A stretch of 64,000 nt of DNA from Paramicrobacterium chengjingii (GCF_011751765.2 NZ_CP061169.1:1302001-1366000); one strand, 5' to 3'; shown: positions 16,443-26,044, counted from the first letter of the stretch. The notes: generated by a model not told the origin, from the letters alone. A program made the numbers and translations.

Positions 16443-19346
16443 ATGTCATCTGCCACGGCACGTTCCTCGAATGCCGGTCGAAAGAAGCGCGCACCGCTCG
16501 CCATCACACTCGTCTCCGTTGGTGTGCTTGTTGTGCTGTTCTTCATATTCGCGAATTTCTACTCAGACTTCCTCTGGTTCCAGCAGTTGGGTTACACCCA
16601 GGTGCTCACAACGCAGTGGGTCGCCACGATCGTCATGTTCTTCATTGGGTTCGTTGCGATGGCGGTTCCCGTGTGGGGAGCTCTGCAGCTGGCGTATCGG
16701 CTGCGGCCCGTCTACGCGAAACTGAATTCGCAGCTCGACCGCTACCAGGAGCTCATCGAGCCGCTTCGTCGACTCGGCATGTGGGGCATCCCCGTGCTGC
16801 TCGGCCTGTTCGCCGGCTTCTCGGCTGCGACGAACTGGGAGACCGTGCTCATGTGGCTCAACGCCACGCCCACGGGCCAGACCGACCCGCAGTTTGGACT
16901 CGACGTGTCGTTCTACCTCTTCCAGCTGCCGTTCTTCCGTGAGGTTCTCGCGTTTGCCTCGGCGGTTGTGCTTCTCGCGCTGATCTGCTCGGCAGCGGTT
17001 ACCTTCCTCTACGGCTCGATCCAGCTTGTCGGGCGCGAGCTGCGCATCTCAAAGGCTGCGCGCATTCAGATCGCCGTGCTCGCCGGTGTCTACCTGCTCA
17101 TTCAGGCTGTCAGCGTGTGGGTCGATCAGTACCTCACGCTCACTGAGACAGGCAGCCTCATCACTGGTGCCAGCTACACCGACGTCAACGCAACAATTCC
17201 AACCCGCGCGATTCTCGCGGGCATCTCGGTCTTCGTAGCGATCCTGTTCTTCGTCACCGCGTTCATCGGGCGCTGGCGTCTTCCGGTCGTCGGCACGGCG
17301 CTGCTGCTCGTCTCGGCCCTTCTCATCGGCACCGCTTACCCGTGGGTGGTGCAGCGCTTCCAGGTAGAGCCGAACGAACGGGCTCTCGAGCAGCCGTATA
17401 TCGAGCGCAACATCGACATGACCCGAGACGCTTTCGGCGTCTCGGATGTCAAGGAGGTGGACTACGATGCGACAACGGATGCTGAGCCTGGCGCTCTGCG
17501 GTCGGACGCTGAGACGACAGCATCCATTCGCATTATCGATCCCGATCTGATCAGCGCCACTGTCACGCAGCTCGAGCGCTTCAAGACCTACTACCAGTTC
17601 TCGCCCGAGCTTGACGTTGACCGCTACACGATTGACGGCAAGGTGCAGGATGCTGTTGTCGCTGTACGCGAGATGAACCAGGGCGGGGTGAAAGAGGACC
17701 TCAGCTGGGTGAACAGCTCGCTCGTCTACACGCACGGCTACGGCCTTGTCGCCGCATACGGCAATCAGCGCTCCAGCGACGGAGAGCCCGTGTTCATGCA
17801 GTCGGGCATTCCCTCGACCGGTGTTCTGGGTGACTTCGAGCCGCGGGTGTACTTCGGCGAGAATTCGCCGACATACTCCGTCGTCGGTGGCCCCAAGGGG
17901 GGCAGTGACGTTGAGCTTGACTACCCGTCGGGCGAATCGGGAGAAACGTACACGACGTTCACCGGCGACGCCGGGCCGAAACTTGACAACATCTTCAACA
18001 AGCTGGTGTACGCCCTCAAGTTCCAGTCAGAGCAGATCTTCCTCTCTGACAACGTGAACCCCGAGTCGCAGATTCTGTACGACCGTAGTCCGCGCGAACG
18101 AGTGCAGAAAGTCGCACCGTATTTGACGCTCGACTCGGACACGTACCCCAGCGTTGTCGACGGACGCATCGTCTGGATCATCGACGGATACACAACGTCG
18201 AACTCTTTCCCGTACTCGAAGACAACAAGCCTAAGCTCAGCAATATCGAACGAAGACGGAAACCAGTCGTTCCTACTCGACGACATCAACTACATGCGCA
18301 ACTCCGTGAAGGCGACTGTCGACGCGTATGACGGTTCGGTGACGTTGTACTCGTGGGATGACAAGGACCCGATCCTGCAGACATGGCAGAAGATTTTCCC
18401 CTCGACGGTCAAGCCGATGTCTGAGATGGGAGGCGACCTGCTGTCGCACGTGCGGTACCCGGAAGATCTCTTCAAGGTGCAGCGTGATGTGCTTCAGCGC
18501 TATCACGTGACCGACCCGAACAAGTGGTACTCGGACTCCGATCTGTGGAAGACGCCAGCAGATCCGCAGGCGAAGGAGGGCAGCAGCACTCTTCAGCCTC
18601 CGTACTACCTGTCCATGCAGATGCCGGGCGAGGACCACCCGTCGTACTCGCTGTACACCAGCTTCATCCCTGGTGGTGGTGGTGCCTCGAGCGTGCTAGC
18701 CGGCTACCTCTCGGCGAACTCGAACGCGGGCAGCAAAGCGGGAACCGTAGCAGACAGCTACGGAACGCTGACACTGCTGAGACTGCCGAAGGACACGACT
18801 GTGCCGGGTCCGGGTCAGGTGCAGAACTCGTTCAACTCCGACACCGCTGTATCGAACCTGATCAACATTCTGAAACAGGGGCAGACGGAAGTGCTGAACG
18901 GCAACCTCCTGACCCTCCCCGTTGGCGGTGGTCTGCTCTACGTTCAGCCGGTCTACGTGAAGTCGACGGGTGAGACGAGCTATCCGCTGCTGCAGAAGGT
19001 GCTGGTCGCATTCGGTGACAAGATCGCCTTCGAAGACACGCTCGACGAGGCGCTCGACAAGCTGTTCGGCGGTGACTCCGGTGCCGAGGCTGGCGACCAG
19101 GCGGCCGCAGACGGTGATGACGATTCGCAGGCTCCGCCCGAGAACCCAGATAGCGGAGACGGCGATTCGGGCTCCGAGACGCCCGATGTGCCGTCGTCTG
19201 ACCTGGCCGACGTACTCGCCGACGCTCAGCAGGCGATGGAAGACAAGAAGGCAGCTATGGAAGCCGGAGACTGGGCGGCGTACGGAGAGGCGGACAAACG
19301 CCTTAACGAGGCCATCCAAAAGGCTCTTGAGTTGATCAACGGCTAA
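16443..19346 (+). CDS. UPF0182 family membrane protein
   Basis: A 967-residue integral membrane protein of UPF0182, conserved in actinobacteria. Seven hydrophobic segments fill about residues 20-300, followed by a ~550-residue extracytoplasmic part (FKTYYQFSPELDVDRY..., the family's YQF region). The acidic, Gly/Ser-rich tail ends in a charged helix. Function unknown. AAAGG precedes the ATG by 7 bases, and a strong terminator follows at 19360. Confidence 0.93.
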   Translation: MSSATARSSNAGRKKRAPLAITLVSVGVLVVLFFIFANFYSDFLWFQQLGYTQVLTTQWVATIVMFFIGFVAMAVPVWGALQLAYRLRPVYAKLNSQLDRYQELIEPLRRLGMWGIPVLLGLFAGFSAATNWETVLMWLNATPTGQTDPQFGLDVSFYLFQLPFFREVLAFASAVVLLALICSAAVTFLYGSIQLVGRELRISKAARIQIAVLAGVYLLIQAVSVWVDQYLTLTETGSLITGASYTDVNATIPTRAILAGISVFVAILFFVTAFIGRWRLPVVGTALLLVSALLIGTAYPWVVQRFQVEPNERALEQPYIERNIDMTRDAFGVSDVKEVDYDATTDAEPGALRSDAETTASIRIIDPDLISATVTQLERFKTYYQFSPELDVDRYTIDGKVQDAVVAVREMNQGGVKEDLSWVNSSLVYTHGYGLVAAYGNQRSSDGEPVFMQSGIPSTGVLGDFEPRVYFGENSPTYSVVGGPKGGSDVELDYPSGESGETYTTFTGDAGPKLDNIFNKLVYALKFQSEQIFLSDNVNPESQILYDRSPRERVQKVAPYLTLDSDTYPSVVDGRIVWIIDGYTTSNSFPYSKTTSLSSAISNEDGNQSFLLDDINYMRNSVKATVDAYDGSVTLYSWDDKDPILQTWQKIFPSTVKPMSEMGGDLLSHVRYPEDLFKVQRDVLQRYHVTDPNKWYSDSDLWKTPADPQAKEGSSTLQPPYYLSMQMPGEDHPSYSLYTSFIPGGGGASSVLAGYLSANSNAGSKAGTVADSYGTLTLLRLPKDTTVPGPGQVQNSFNSDTAVSNLINILKQGQTEVLNGNLLTLPVGGGLLYVQPVYVKSTGETSYPLLQKVLVAFGDKIAFEDTLDEALDKLFGGDSGAEAGDQAAADGDDDSQAPPENPDSGDGDSGSETPDVPSSDLADVLADAQQAMEDKKAAMEAGDWAAYGEADKRLNEAIQKALELING

Positions 19347-19359
19347 ACACTGATGCCGC

Positions 19360-19404
19360 ATGGATGCTGCCGGTCGACGCTCTGCGCCGACCGGCAGCAT
19401 CCAT
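19360..19404 (+). terminator. Strong stem-loop after UPF0182 gene
   Basis: A perfect 17-bp inverted repeat (19360-19376 with 19388-19404, arms starting ATGGATGCTGCC), an 11-base loop and a short T run afterwards. It lies 13 bp past the UPF0182 stop and before the tRNA-fMet promoter, so it is read as an intrinsic terminator. Confidence 0.8.
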
Positions 19405-19438
19405 TTAACTGATCTCGCTCAGCTCGAGTCGCCTCGAT

Positions 19439-19467
19439 TTGGGGGAGTCGCAAGGCTCTGGTAGAGT
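19439..19467 (+). promoter_or_regulatory. Promoter of tRNA-fMet
   Basis: A TTGGGG box (19439-19444) and a TAGAGT box (19462-19467) are separated by 17 bases. The -10 box ends 12 bases before the mature tRNA 5' end at 19480, the spacing expected of a housekeeping-sigma promoter. Confidence 0.6.
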
Positions 19468-19479
19468 AATTTCTTGTGC

Positions 19480-19556
19480 CGCGGGGTGGAGCAGTTCGGT
19501 AGCTCGCTGGGCTCATAACCCAGAGGTCGTAGGTTCAAATCCTGCCCCCGCAACCA
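19480..19556 (+). tRNA. Initiator tRNA-fMet (CAT)
   Basis: A 77-nt cloverleaf with encoded CCA. Anticodon loop CTCATAA gives CAT. Initiator features are present: an unpaired C1-A72 at the acceptor end and three consecutive G:C pairs in the anticodon stem (GGG/CCC). It is followed 4 bases later by an intrinsic terminator. Confidence 0.97.
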
Positions 19557-19560
19557 GAAA

Positions 19561-19597
19561 CCCCCGGAATCATCACGATTCCGGGGGTTCTTTCTTT
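19561..19597 (+). terminator. Terminator after tRNA-fMet
   Basis: An 11-bp perfect stem (19561-19571 with 19577-19587, CCCCCGGAATC), a 5-base loop and the T-rich tail TTCTTTCTTT. Canonical rho-independent terminator. Confidence 0.92.
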
Positions 19598-19637
19598 GTC
19601 GGCCTCTGGCCAGCGAGACGGGTGTACCGTAGCGGGC

Positions 19638-20141
19638 ATGAACGCACGCGACATTCTTATTGAAGCAGCGAATCGACCGCGCCAAGCAGCAGAACGTTTG
19701 CGTTCGAAACTTGGACCCGACGTGTTGAACGGGCATCCTGGCGGCCACGATAATTCTGTCGCGTGGCTTCTCTGGCATACCGGACGCGAAATCGATGTTC
19801 AGCTCGCAGCACTCATCAGCGCCGACGAGGTGTGGAGCACGCGCGACTATGCGCAGAAGACGGGATTGGGAAGCGCTGGCGACGAGGTGGGCTTCGGGCA
19901 CACGCCAGACGAGGCACGGGCCATTCGCGTCAACGACGCTGAGGTGCTCTATGAGTATCTTTCCGAGACGACAGACGCTCTGATCGCTTACCTGCGCACG
20001 CTCAGCGACGACGACCTCGGCGAGGTGATCGATGACAGTTGGAACCCGCCGGTGACCAGGGGAGTGCGGATCGTCAGCATCATCGACGATGCCGCGCAGC
20101 ACATCGGCCAGGCTGGCTATGCTGCTGGTGCGCTCGCCTGA
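19638..20141 (+). CDS. DinB-fold / DUF664-type putative thiol transferase
   Basis: A 167-residue four-helix DinB superfamily protein. Candidate metal-binding His residues occur in LLWHTGREID and DDAAQHIGQAGYAAG, as in mycothiol- or bacillithiol-dependent DinB transferases. Mycothiol is the usual thiol in actinobacteria, so S-transfer to xenobiotics is a family-based guess. ATG 19638 is used. An upstream in-frame start at 19596 would read through the tRNA terminator tail and is rejected. Confidence 0.75.
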   Translation: MNARDILIEAANRPRQAAERLRSKLGPDVLNGHPGGHDNSVAWLLWHTGREIDVQLAALISADEVWSTRDYAQKTGLGSAGDEVGFGHTPDEARAIRVNDAEVLYEYLSETTDALIAYLRTLSDDDLGEVIDDSWNPPVTRGVRIVSIIDDAAQHIGQAGYAAGALA

Positions 20142-20183
20142 CAATCACTACCGACTCGGGCAAACGAACCATATGCTGACGGT

Positions 20184-21005
20184 ATGACACTGCATGAACC
20201 GATTGGCGTTGCCGTCGCCCAGTTTGCGCCGACGCCCGACATCGACGCGAACCTGGCGACGATCCGCTCGTTCTCGATCCGCGCGGCGGAGCGCGGAGCA
20301 TCCGTCATCGTGTTTCCCGAGTATTCGAGTTACTTCGTGAATCCGATGGACGATTCGTTCGCGCGGCACGCTCAGGGCCTCGATGGTCCGTTCGTGCGAT
20401 CGCTTGAGGCACTTGCGAGCGAGCTCAGTGTGCACATCGTCGCTGGACTTGTCGAGACGACGGATGATCCGCGCCGGTTCTCGAACACAGCAGTTGCGGT
20501 TGGCCCCGAAGAAGAGACCGTGGCGGTGTATCGCAAGCAGCACCTGTACGACGCCTTCGGGCAGAAGGAGAGCGACTGGGTCGTTGCCGGAGAGCTCGAC
20601 GAGCCGCAGACGTTCGAAGCCGGTGGCCTGTGCTTCGGCCTGCAAACGTGCTATGACCTTCGCTTTCCCGAGGTCACTCGCCGCATCGTGGATGCCGGAG
20701 CCGAGGTCGTGCTCGTGCCCGCAGAGTGGGTGCGTGGTCCCCTCAAGGAGCACCACTGGCGTACGCTTCTCACGGCGCGCGCGATCGAGAACACCGTGTA
20801 CGTTGCGGGTGCCGACCATCCGCCCTCGATCGGAGCGGGCAACAGTATGGTGGTCGACCCGTCCGGTGTGCCGCTTGCGACTCTCGGTACGCAGTCAGAC
20901 GTCGTTGTCGCGTTCGTCTCGCGGGCTGTGCTCACCGAGACACGTGCCGTCAATCCATCGCTGCAGCTGCGCCGCTACGGAATCGTGGCACGCGCCCGTG
21001 ACTGA
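20184..21005 (+). CDS. Carbon-nitrogen hydrolase (nitrilase superfamily amidase)
   Basis: A 273-residue cytosolic amidase. The nitrilase-superfamily triad is complete: Glu46 (FPEYS), Lys118 (YRKQHLYDAF) and Cys156 (QTCYDLRFPE). The YDLRFPE context resembles Nit1/NitFhit and omega-amidase-like members that hydrolyse small deaminated or damaged amides. The exact substrate cannot be read. It is convergent with an aminotransferase gene 15 bp away. If the aminotransferase uses glutamine, an omega-amidase role for this enzyme would be logical, but that is inference. Confidence 0.88.
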   Translation: MTLHEPIGVAVAQFAPTPDIDANLATIRSFSIRAAERGASVIVFPEYSSYFVNPMDDSFARHAQGLDGPFVRSLEALASELSVHIVAGLVETTDDPRRFSNTAVAVGPEEETVAVYRKQHLYDAFGQKESDWVVAGELDEPQTFEAGGLCFGLQTCYDLRFPEVTRRIVDAGAEVVLVPAEWVRGPLKEHHWRTLLTARAIENTVYVAGADHPPSIGAGNSMVVDPSGVPLATLGTQSDVVVAFVSRAVLTETRAVNPSLQLRRYGIVARARD

Positions 21006-21020
21006 GTGGAGCGACGTCGG

Positions 21021-22217
21021 TCAGCGCCGGAGCCCGGCAAGCTGCGTGACTGCCTGCTCTAATACTTCTGTGCGCTTGCAGAATGCAAATCTCACGAGAG
21101 AACTGTAGTCGCTCGCGTGCTGCGGCATGACGAATGCGGAGATCGGCACGGCGATCACGCCAGCGCGTTCGGGAAGAACACGGCAGAATTCCACAGCGTC
21201 GTCGAAGCCGAGAGCTGCGGCATCGGCGACGGTGAAATACGTTCCAGCAGAGTCGGCGACGTCGAACCCCGCAGCTCTCAGTCCGTCGTTCAGAAGACGA
21301 CGTTTACGGTCGAGATCGGGGCCCAGCTCGTGGAAGAACCGATCATTGCTTCGCAGCCCCGCAGCGATGGCAGGCTGCAAAGGGGCACCATTCGAGTACG
21401 TCAGATATTGCTTGACAGTGAGAATTGCGTCGACGAGATCTGAGGATGCTGTCAGCCACCCGATCTTCCATCCCGTCGTGTTGAACGTCTTACCGCCAGA
21501 TGAGATCGTTACGGTGCGGCCCTCTGCTCCAGGCATCGTCGCAATGGGGGTGTGGCGTACGCCGAAGGTGAGATGCTCATAAACCTCATCTGTGACGATT
21601 GTCGCTCCGTGTTTCTCAGCGAGCCGCACGATGAGCTCACGTGTCGCTGCGCTGAACACCGTTCCGGTCGGGTTGTGCGGGTCGTTCACGAGAATGATTC
21701 GGGTCTTATCGGTGACCGCGCGTTCGAGCAGATCGAGGTCCGGCTCGAAGTGAGGCCAGGGGAGCGGAACCGTGGTGTGCACACCGCCGGCCAACGAGAT
21801 CAGAGCTCCGTAGGCGTCGTAATACGGCTCGAAGGTGAGCACCTCGTCCCCAGGTTCGATCAACGCGAGGATCGTCGCGGCAAGTGCCTCCGTCGCTCCG
21901 GCCGTCGCGAGCACCTCTGTCTCAGGGGCGACGTCAAGCCCGTAGAACCTCTTCTGATGCTCGCTCACCGCGCTCCGCAGCTCGAGAGTTCCTCTGCCGG
22001 GTGGGTACTGGTTAGTCCCCGCCGCAATCGCCGCACGCGCAGCCTCCAGCACATGCGCCGGGCCAATCTCATCGGGAAAGCCCTGACCCAGGTTGATCGC
22101 CCCCGTGCGAGCCGCGAGTGCAGTCATCTCGGCGAATATCGTTTCTGTCATCGAACCGTCTGGCGCCAGGAGACCGGCCCCCGCCGCCGCCTTTCGCCAT
22201 CCACCATGATCACGCAT
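21021..22217 (-). CDS. PLP-dependent class I/II aminotransferase (DapC/kynurenine-aminotransferase-like)
   Basis: A 398-residue fold-type I aminotransferase. The PLP Lys is Lys243 in SSGGKTFNTTGWKIGW. The NDPHNPTG motif and the carboxylate-binding Arg region near the C-terminus (LVRFAFCKR) are present. The sequence type is shared by N-succinyl-diaminopimelate aminotransferases (mycobacterial DapC) and glutamine/kynurenine or methionine aminotransferases, so substrate is unresolved. ATG 22217 adds ~22 residues before MTETIFAEMTALA; an internal start at 22151 is possible. Confidence 0.85.
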   Translation of the reverse strand: MRDHGGWRKAAAGAGLLAPDGSMTETIFAEMTALAARTGAINLGQGFPDEIGPAHVLEAARAAIAAGTNQYPPGRGTLELRSAVSEHQKRFYGLDVAPETEVLATAGATEALAATILALIEPGDEVLTFEPYYDAYGALISLAGGVHTTVPLPWPHFEPDLDLLERAVTDKTRIILVNDPHNPTGTVFSAATRELIVRLAEKHGATIVTDEVYEHLTFGVRHTPIATMPGAEGRTVTISSGGKTFNTTGWKIGWLTASSDLVDAILTVKQYLTYSNGAPLQPAIAAGLRSNDRFFHELGPDLDRKRRLLNDGLRAAGFDVADSAGTYFTVADAAALGFDDAVEFCRVLPERAGVIAVPISAFVMPQHASDYSSLVRFAFCKRTEVLEQAVTQLAGLRR

Positions 22218-22440
22218 GCACCTAGGCTATCCGCAGCGGCGCACAGCTGCTGATCGTTCGACCCTCGCCAATCTCGGCACATCGGCAGGCTTCTTTCGGA
22301 GAATGGTCAGTCGCCTGCATTAGCCTGCAGATAGCACCCTCACAGAAGGGTCGCAGTTTTAACATAGCTCCGTCATAGGCGCAGCACGCGGGATCGATAG
22401 CTTCGAGTCGCACACTGGTGATGTCTGGAAGGAACTCAGT

Positions 22441-24054
22441 ATGAACGACAACGATTCCAACACCCCAACGCCCCCCGAATCCGGAGATGCCGGGCGCGAG
22501 CAGGGCACCCCACGTGAGCAGAACACGCCTCAGCACGAGGTGCACAATGGGCATAACGAGGCGGCCTTCGATCCGAGCCTGGCTGGCGACTCCGCCGATT
22601 CAGATCGGCTCCCTCCGAAGCCTGAGCTTCCTCACACGTGGTCAGCCCCTTCGTCGGCATACGACTCTGCGCAACCGCAGCATCCGGGTGCAGCCAACGC
22701 TAACGCGTTTGGAATGCCTCAGCAGCAGTACGGTCAGCCGATCTATACCGGCTACCCCAGCGCTCCAGCGCCCCATCACGGTGCTGCACAACATGGCGCG
22801 CCCCCGACGGCCAGCATGCCGGGCCAGCCGAACCCCGGCGCGCCGCAGAAGCCCGCTAAGACGAAGAAGAAGACGGGCACTCGGATGCTCGTTGCCGGTC
22901 TCGTGATCGGTGCACTCGTCGGTGGCGCATCCGGTGCGGGAACTTTCTCGATCATCGATAGCGCTCAGCAGGGCAACGAGGTGACGAACTCGTCCCCGAA
23001 CTCGTCAGTGACGATCAACAACAACAAAGAAGTCACCGAGACGACGGCGATCGCAGCAAAGGCAGCACCGAGCGTCGTGACGATTTCTGTTCGCGGCACG
23101 AAGGCGGCGGGAAGCGGCTCCGGCATCGTCTTGAGTAAAGACGGGTACGTTCTGACAAATAATCACGTCGTCACGCTTGACGGGGAGTCGGCAGACGCCG
23201 ACATTCAGGTGACAGACGATGCGGGCAACATCTACACGGCATCGGTTGTCGGCACCGATCCTGTGTACGACCTCGCCGTGATCAAGCTCAAGGATGCGTC
23301 AGACATGACGCCAATGACGTTCGGCGACTCATCGAACGTGAATGTCGGCGACACCGCTGTTGCGATCGGCGCTCCTCTAGGTCTCAGCGGCACGGTCACC
23401 GATGGAATCGTGAGCTCGCTCAACCGAAGCATCACGGTAGCGTCCTCTGCGGTTCCCGAAGACCCAGATAACGGATCTGACAAGGATGCTCCCTTCGAGT
23501 TTGGTCTCCCAGACCAGAAAGACGGCTCCTCAAACGGAGGGTATATCTCACTCGCTGTCATCCAGACCGACGCAGCAATCAATCCCGGTAACTCAGGCGG
23601 AGCTCTCGTCGACGACAGTGGTGAGCTGATCGGCGTGAACGTCGCGATCGCGAGCGCTGGGTCAAGTTCTGAGGGTGGCTCTCAGTCGGGAAGCATCGGC
23701 GTCGGATTCGCGATTCCGTCCAACGTCGCGAAGCGCATCGCCGATGAGATCATCGATACCGGAACCGCAACGCACGGACTGCTCGGTGCCGCTGTCACGA
23801 ACGCTGCGAGCGACCCGAACGCGTCGGTAGCTGGTGCACTCGTGAAAGACATCACAGCAGGTGGAGCCGCCGATGAAGCGGGTCTCCGAGCGGGCGATGT
23901 CGTTACCAAGTACGGTGACATCGCGATCACGAGCGATTCCGATCTCGTCGCGCAGGTCAAGGCAAGCGCGGCGGGTAGCGACGTCGTGCTTACGTACGTG
24001 AGAAACGGGAAGACATATACGGCGGATGCCACGCTGGGGCAACTGCCTGAATAG
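22441..24054 (+). CDS. HtrA/DegP-type membrane-anchored serine protease with PDZ domain
   Basis: A 537-residue protein. A Pro/Gln/Ser-rich cytoplasmic tail of ~145 residues leads to a transmembrane segment (about 149-171), then a trypsin-like domain and one C-terminal PDZ domain. The triad is His242 (NNHVV), Asp277 (YDLAV) and Ser385 (GNSGG). It acts outside the membrane in envelope quality control, as known for the family. AAGGA precedes the ATG by ~8 bases. The 223-bp upstream gap holds AT-richer sequence (around 22330-22380) but no promoter that can be called with certainty. A stem-loop follows at 24068. Confidence 0.92.
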   Translation: MNDNDSNTPTPPESGDAGREQGTPREQNTPQHEVHNGHNEAAFDPSLAGDSADSDRLPPKPELPHTWSAPSSAYDSAQPQHPGAANANAFGMPQQQYGQPIYTGYPSAPAPHHGAAQHGAPPTASMPGQPNPGAPQKPAKTKKKTGTRMLVAGLVIGALVGGASGAGTFSIIDSAQQGNEVTNSSPNSSVTINNNKEVTETTAIAAKAAPSVVTISVRGTKAAGSGSGIVLSKDGYVLTNNHVVTLDGESADADIQVTDDAGNIYTASVVGTDPVYDLAVIKLKDASDMTPMTFGDSSNVNVGDTAVAIGAPLGLSGTVTDGIVSSLNRSITVASSAVPEDPDNGSDKDAPFEFGLPDQKDGSSNGGYISLAVIQTDAAINPGNSGGALVDDSGELIGVNVAIASAGSSSEGGSQSGSIGVGFAIPSNVAKRIADEIIDTGTATHGLLGAAVTNAASDPNASVAGALVKDITAGGAADEAGLRAGDVVTKYGDIAITSDSDLVAQVKASAAGSDVVLTYVRNGKTYTADATLGQLPE

Positions 24055-24067
24055 CATTCGAGTCGCA

Positions 24068-24094
24068 TGCGCCCGTGCCGTCAGAGCACGGGCG
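24068..24094 (+). terminator. Stem-loop after htrA-type gene
   Basis: A perfect 10-bp GC-rich stem (24068-24077 with 24085-24094) with a 7-base loop, 13 bp past the stop. The following T run is weak (TTGCGTTGT). Confidence 0.6.
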
Positions 24095-24156
24095 CTTGCG
24101 TTGTCTCTGAGCCGCTGCTGATAAGCTCATCCCCGGCCCAACATCGAGTGGAGAAC

Positions 24157-25245
24157 ATGGGAACATCAGCGTCAGAGGTGCCCACGTCGGGCACTCTGCC
24201 TGGCGTGTCGTACGTCATGCCTGTGCTGAACGACGTGACCCATGTACGTGCCGCCGTCGACAGTCTGCTCGGACAAGATTACGAGGGGCCGTTCGACGTA
24301 GCGATCGCTGTCGGTCCGTCCATTGACGGAACCAACGAGCTCGTCGAGGCGCTGTCGCGAGCGGATTCACGCGTACGCGTGATCGACAACCCCGTCGGGT
24401 CGACGCCGGCAGGGCTCAACATCGCCATTCGGGCAACCGAGCACCCCATCATCGTGCGCGTCGACGCTCATTCTGTGCTTCCCTCCGACTACACGCGTAT
24501 CGCGGTCGAGGCAATCACTCGTACTGGCGCGGGCAACGTCGGCGGCATCATGGATGCGAGAGGGACGACGCCTTTCGAGGAGGCCGTCGCCGCAGCGTAC
24601 GGTTCGCGCGTGGGACTTGGCGGAACCCCTCATCACGTGGGCGGAAAAGAGGGGCCGGCTGACACCGTGTACCTCGGCGTCTTCCGGCGCGATGCATTGA
24701 CACAGGTCGGGCTCTTTGACGAGCGCATCAAACGCGGCCAGGATTGGGAGCTCAACCGACGCATCCGCCAGGGCGGGCACATTGTCTGGTTCACTCCTGA
24801 GCTTCGGGTCGTGTACCGCCCGCGACCGTCGTTGTCTCGTCTGGCGAGGCAGTTCTTCTCGACGGGAATGTGGCGCGGCGAACTCAGCCGGCGTTTTCCC
24901 GTGCGCAACACACTGAGATACTTTGTGCCTCCGCTCATGGTGATCGGCGTTGCTCTGGGCACAGTGGTCGGACTTGTCGGCATCGCGCAGGCGATCATGG
25001 GTGCCGCACCGTGGCTTGTCCTCGCCTTCGCCATTCCTGCCGTGTATGTGCTCACCGTGCTCGGCGCGGCACTTACTCTGCCGGGCGTTCGGAGCGCAGC
25101 AGTGCGGTGCTGGCTGATTATCGTGCTTCCGTGCATACACTTTTGTTGGGGAGTGGGATTCATCCCTGGCTTCCTCCTGCTCGCCAGCAACATTGCCGCC
25201 CAGAAGTACGAGAAGGGTCAAAACACCCGTGTCGCTCCCGAATGA
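24157..25245 (+). CDS. GT2 family glycosyltransferase with C-terminal membrane segments
   Basis: A 362-residue GT-A fold glycosyltransferase: SYVMPVLNDVTHV at the N-terminus, the DAHS metal-site region (VRVDAHSVLP) and a QDWELNRRI motif matching the ED-type catalytic base region. About three hydrophobic helices follow in residues 255-350, so it is membrane-bound. The chosen ATG 24157 has GTGGAG 5 bases upstream; the open frame from 24067 overlaps the terminator. It is first of four same-strand genes for an envelope glycopolymer and overlaps the next gene by 17 bp. Confidence 0.85.
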   Translation: MGTSASEVPTSGTLPGVSYVMPVLNDVTHVRAAVDSLLGQDYEGPFDVAIAVGPSIDGTNELVEALSRADSRVRVIDNPVGSTPAGLNIAIRATEHPIIVRVDAHSVLPSDYTRIAVEAITRTGAGNVGGIMDARGTTPFEEAVAAAYGSRVGLGGTPHHVGGKEGPADTVYLGVFRRDALTQVGLFDERIKRGQDWELNRRIRQGGHIVWFTPELRVVYRPRPSLSRLARQFFSTGMWRGELSRRFPVRNTLRYFVPPLMVIGVALGTVVGLVGIAQAIMGAAPWLVLAFAIPAVYVLTVLGAALTLPGVRSAAVRCWLIIVLPCIHFCWGVGFIPGFLLLASNIAAQKYEKGQNTRVAPE

Positions 25246-26044
25246 CGAACGCCCCCGTCGTCCTCGGACGATCGCCGAGCTGCGCGCCGTAGCGCAGCCG
25301 GACGAGGTCCGTTCACGCAAGAATGCCGAGCACTGGACGGCGGCGCTGTACTTGCGCGATCTTTCGCCGTACGTCACCTGGCTTCTGCTGCGCACATCGA
25401 TCAGCGCGAACGGAGTCACGGGCCTGATGATCCTCAGCGGCTGGGCCGTTGCGGCATCCCTTCTCATTCCGGGCTTTGGCGGAGCGGCTCTCGCTCTCGT
25501 ACTGTGCCAAGTTCAGATGCTCATCGACTGCTGCGATGGTGAGGTTGCCCGATGGCGCAAGACCTCGTCGCCTGCTGGCGCGTTTCTGGATGCTGTCGGT
25601 CACTACTCCACGGAAGCCCTGATTCCGCTCGCACTCGCCATTCGAGCAGCGGGGTACCCTTTCACGCCCGATGGCGACTATCTCTGGACAACGCTCGGTT
25701 TGGCGCTGGCGCTCGTGCTCGTTCTGAACAAGGCGCTCAACGATATGGTGCGTGTGGCCCGAGCGAACTTCGGGGCACCCAAGCTCACTTACTCGGACGC
25801 CGAGATGGCGCCCACAAGCGGTCTTCTCGCGAAGCTGCGTCGACTGGCCAGAGTGATTCCGCTCCACCGCATCTTCCACTCCGTCGAGATGACCATGGTG
25901 ATCTTTGCCGCCGCAGTCGTCGGCCTCTTCATTGGGGATCAGATTGCCATGCGTGGCGTGTTGGTCATCCTGCTCGTCGTTGCGGTGCTCACGCTCGTTG
26001 GACACTTCATCGCAATCATGACGTCTCAACGTGTCCGCGCCTGA
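25229..26044 (+). CDS. CDP-alcohol phosphatidyltransferase family membrane enzyme
   Basis: A 271-residue integral membrane enzyme of the CDP-OH-P transferase family, which moves a phospho-group between a CDP-activated molecule and an alcohol. The motif starts as expected (Asp100, Asp103, Gly104, Ala107, Arg108, Gly117, Asp121), but the final position, normally Asp, is His125. About five to six hydrophobic segments are present. GTG 25229 is preceded by AGAAGGG; the frame opens at 25193. It overlaps both flanking glycosyltransferase genes (17 and 14 bp), so it belongs to the same envelope operon. The acceptor is not known. Confidence 0.82.
   Translation: MSLPNDERPRRPRTIAELRAVAQPDEVRSRKNAEHWTAALYLRDLSPYVTWLLLRTSISANGVTGLMILSGWAVAASLLIPGFGGAALALVLCQVQMLIDCCDGEVARWRKTSSPAGAFLDAVGHYSTEALIPLALAIRAAGYPFTPDGDYLWTTLGLALALVLVLNKALNDMVRVARANFGAPKLTYSDAEMAPTSGLLAKLRRLARVIPLHRIFHSVEMTMVIFAAAVVGLFIGDQIAMRGVLVILLVVAVLTLVGHFIAIMTSQRVRA

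Noticed and set aside
19419..20144. Minus-strand open frame across tRNA-fMet and the DinB gene
   Set aside because: It crosses a clear tRNA and its terminator, and is antisense to a recognisable protein.
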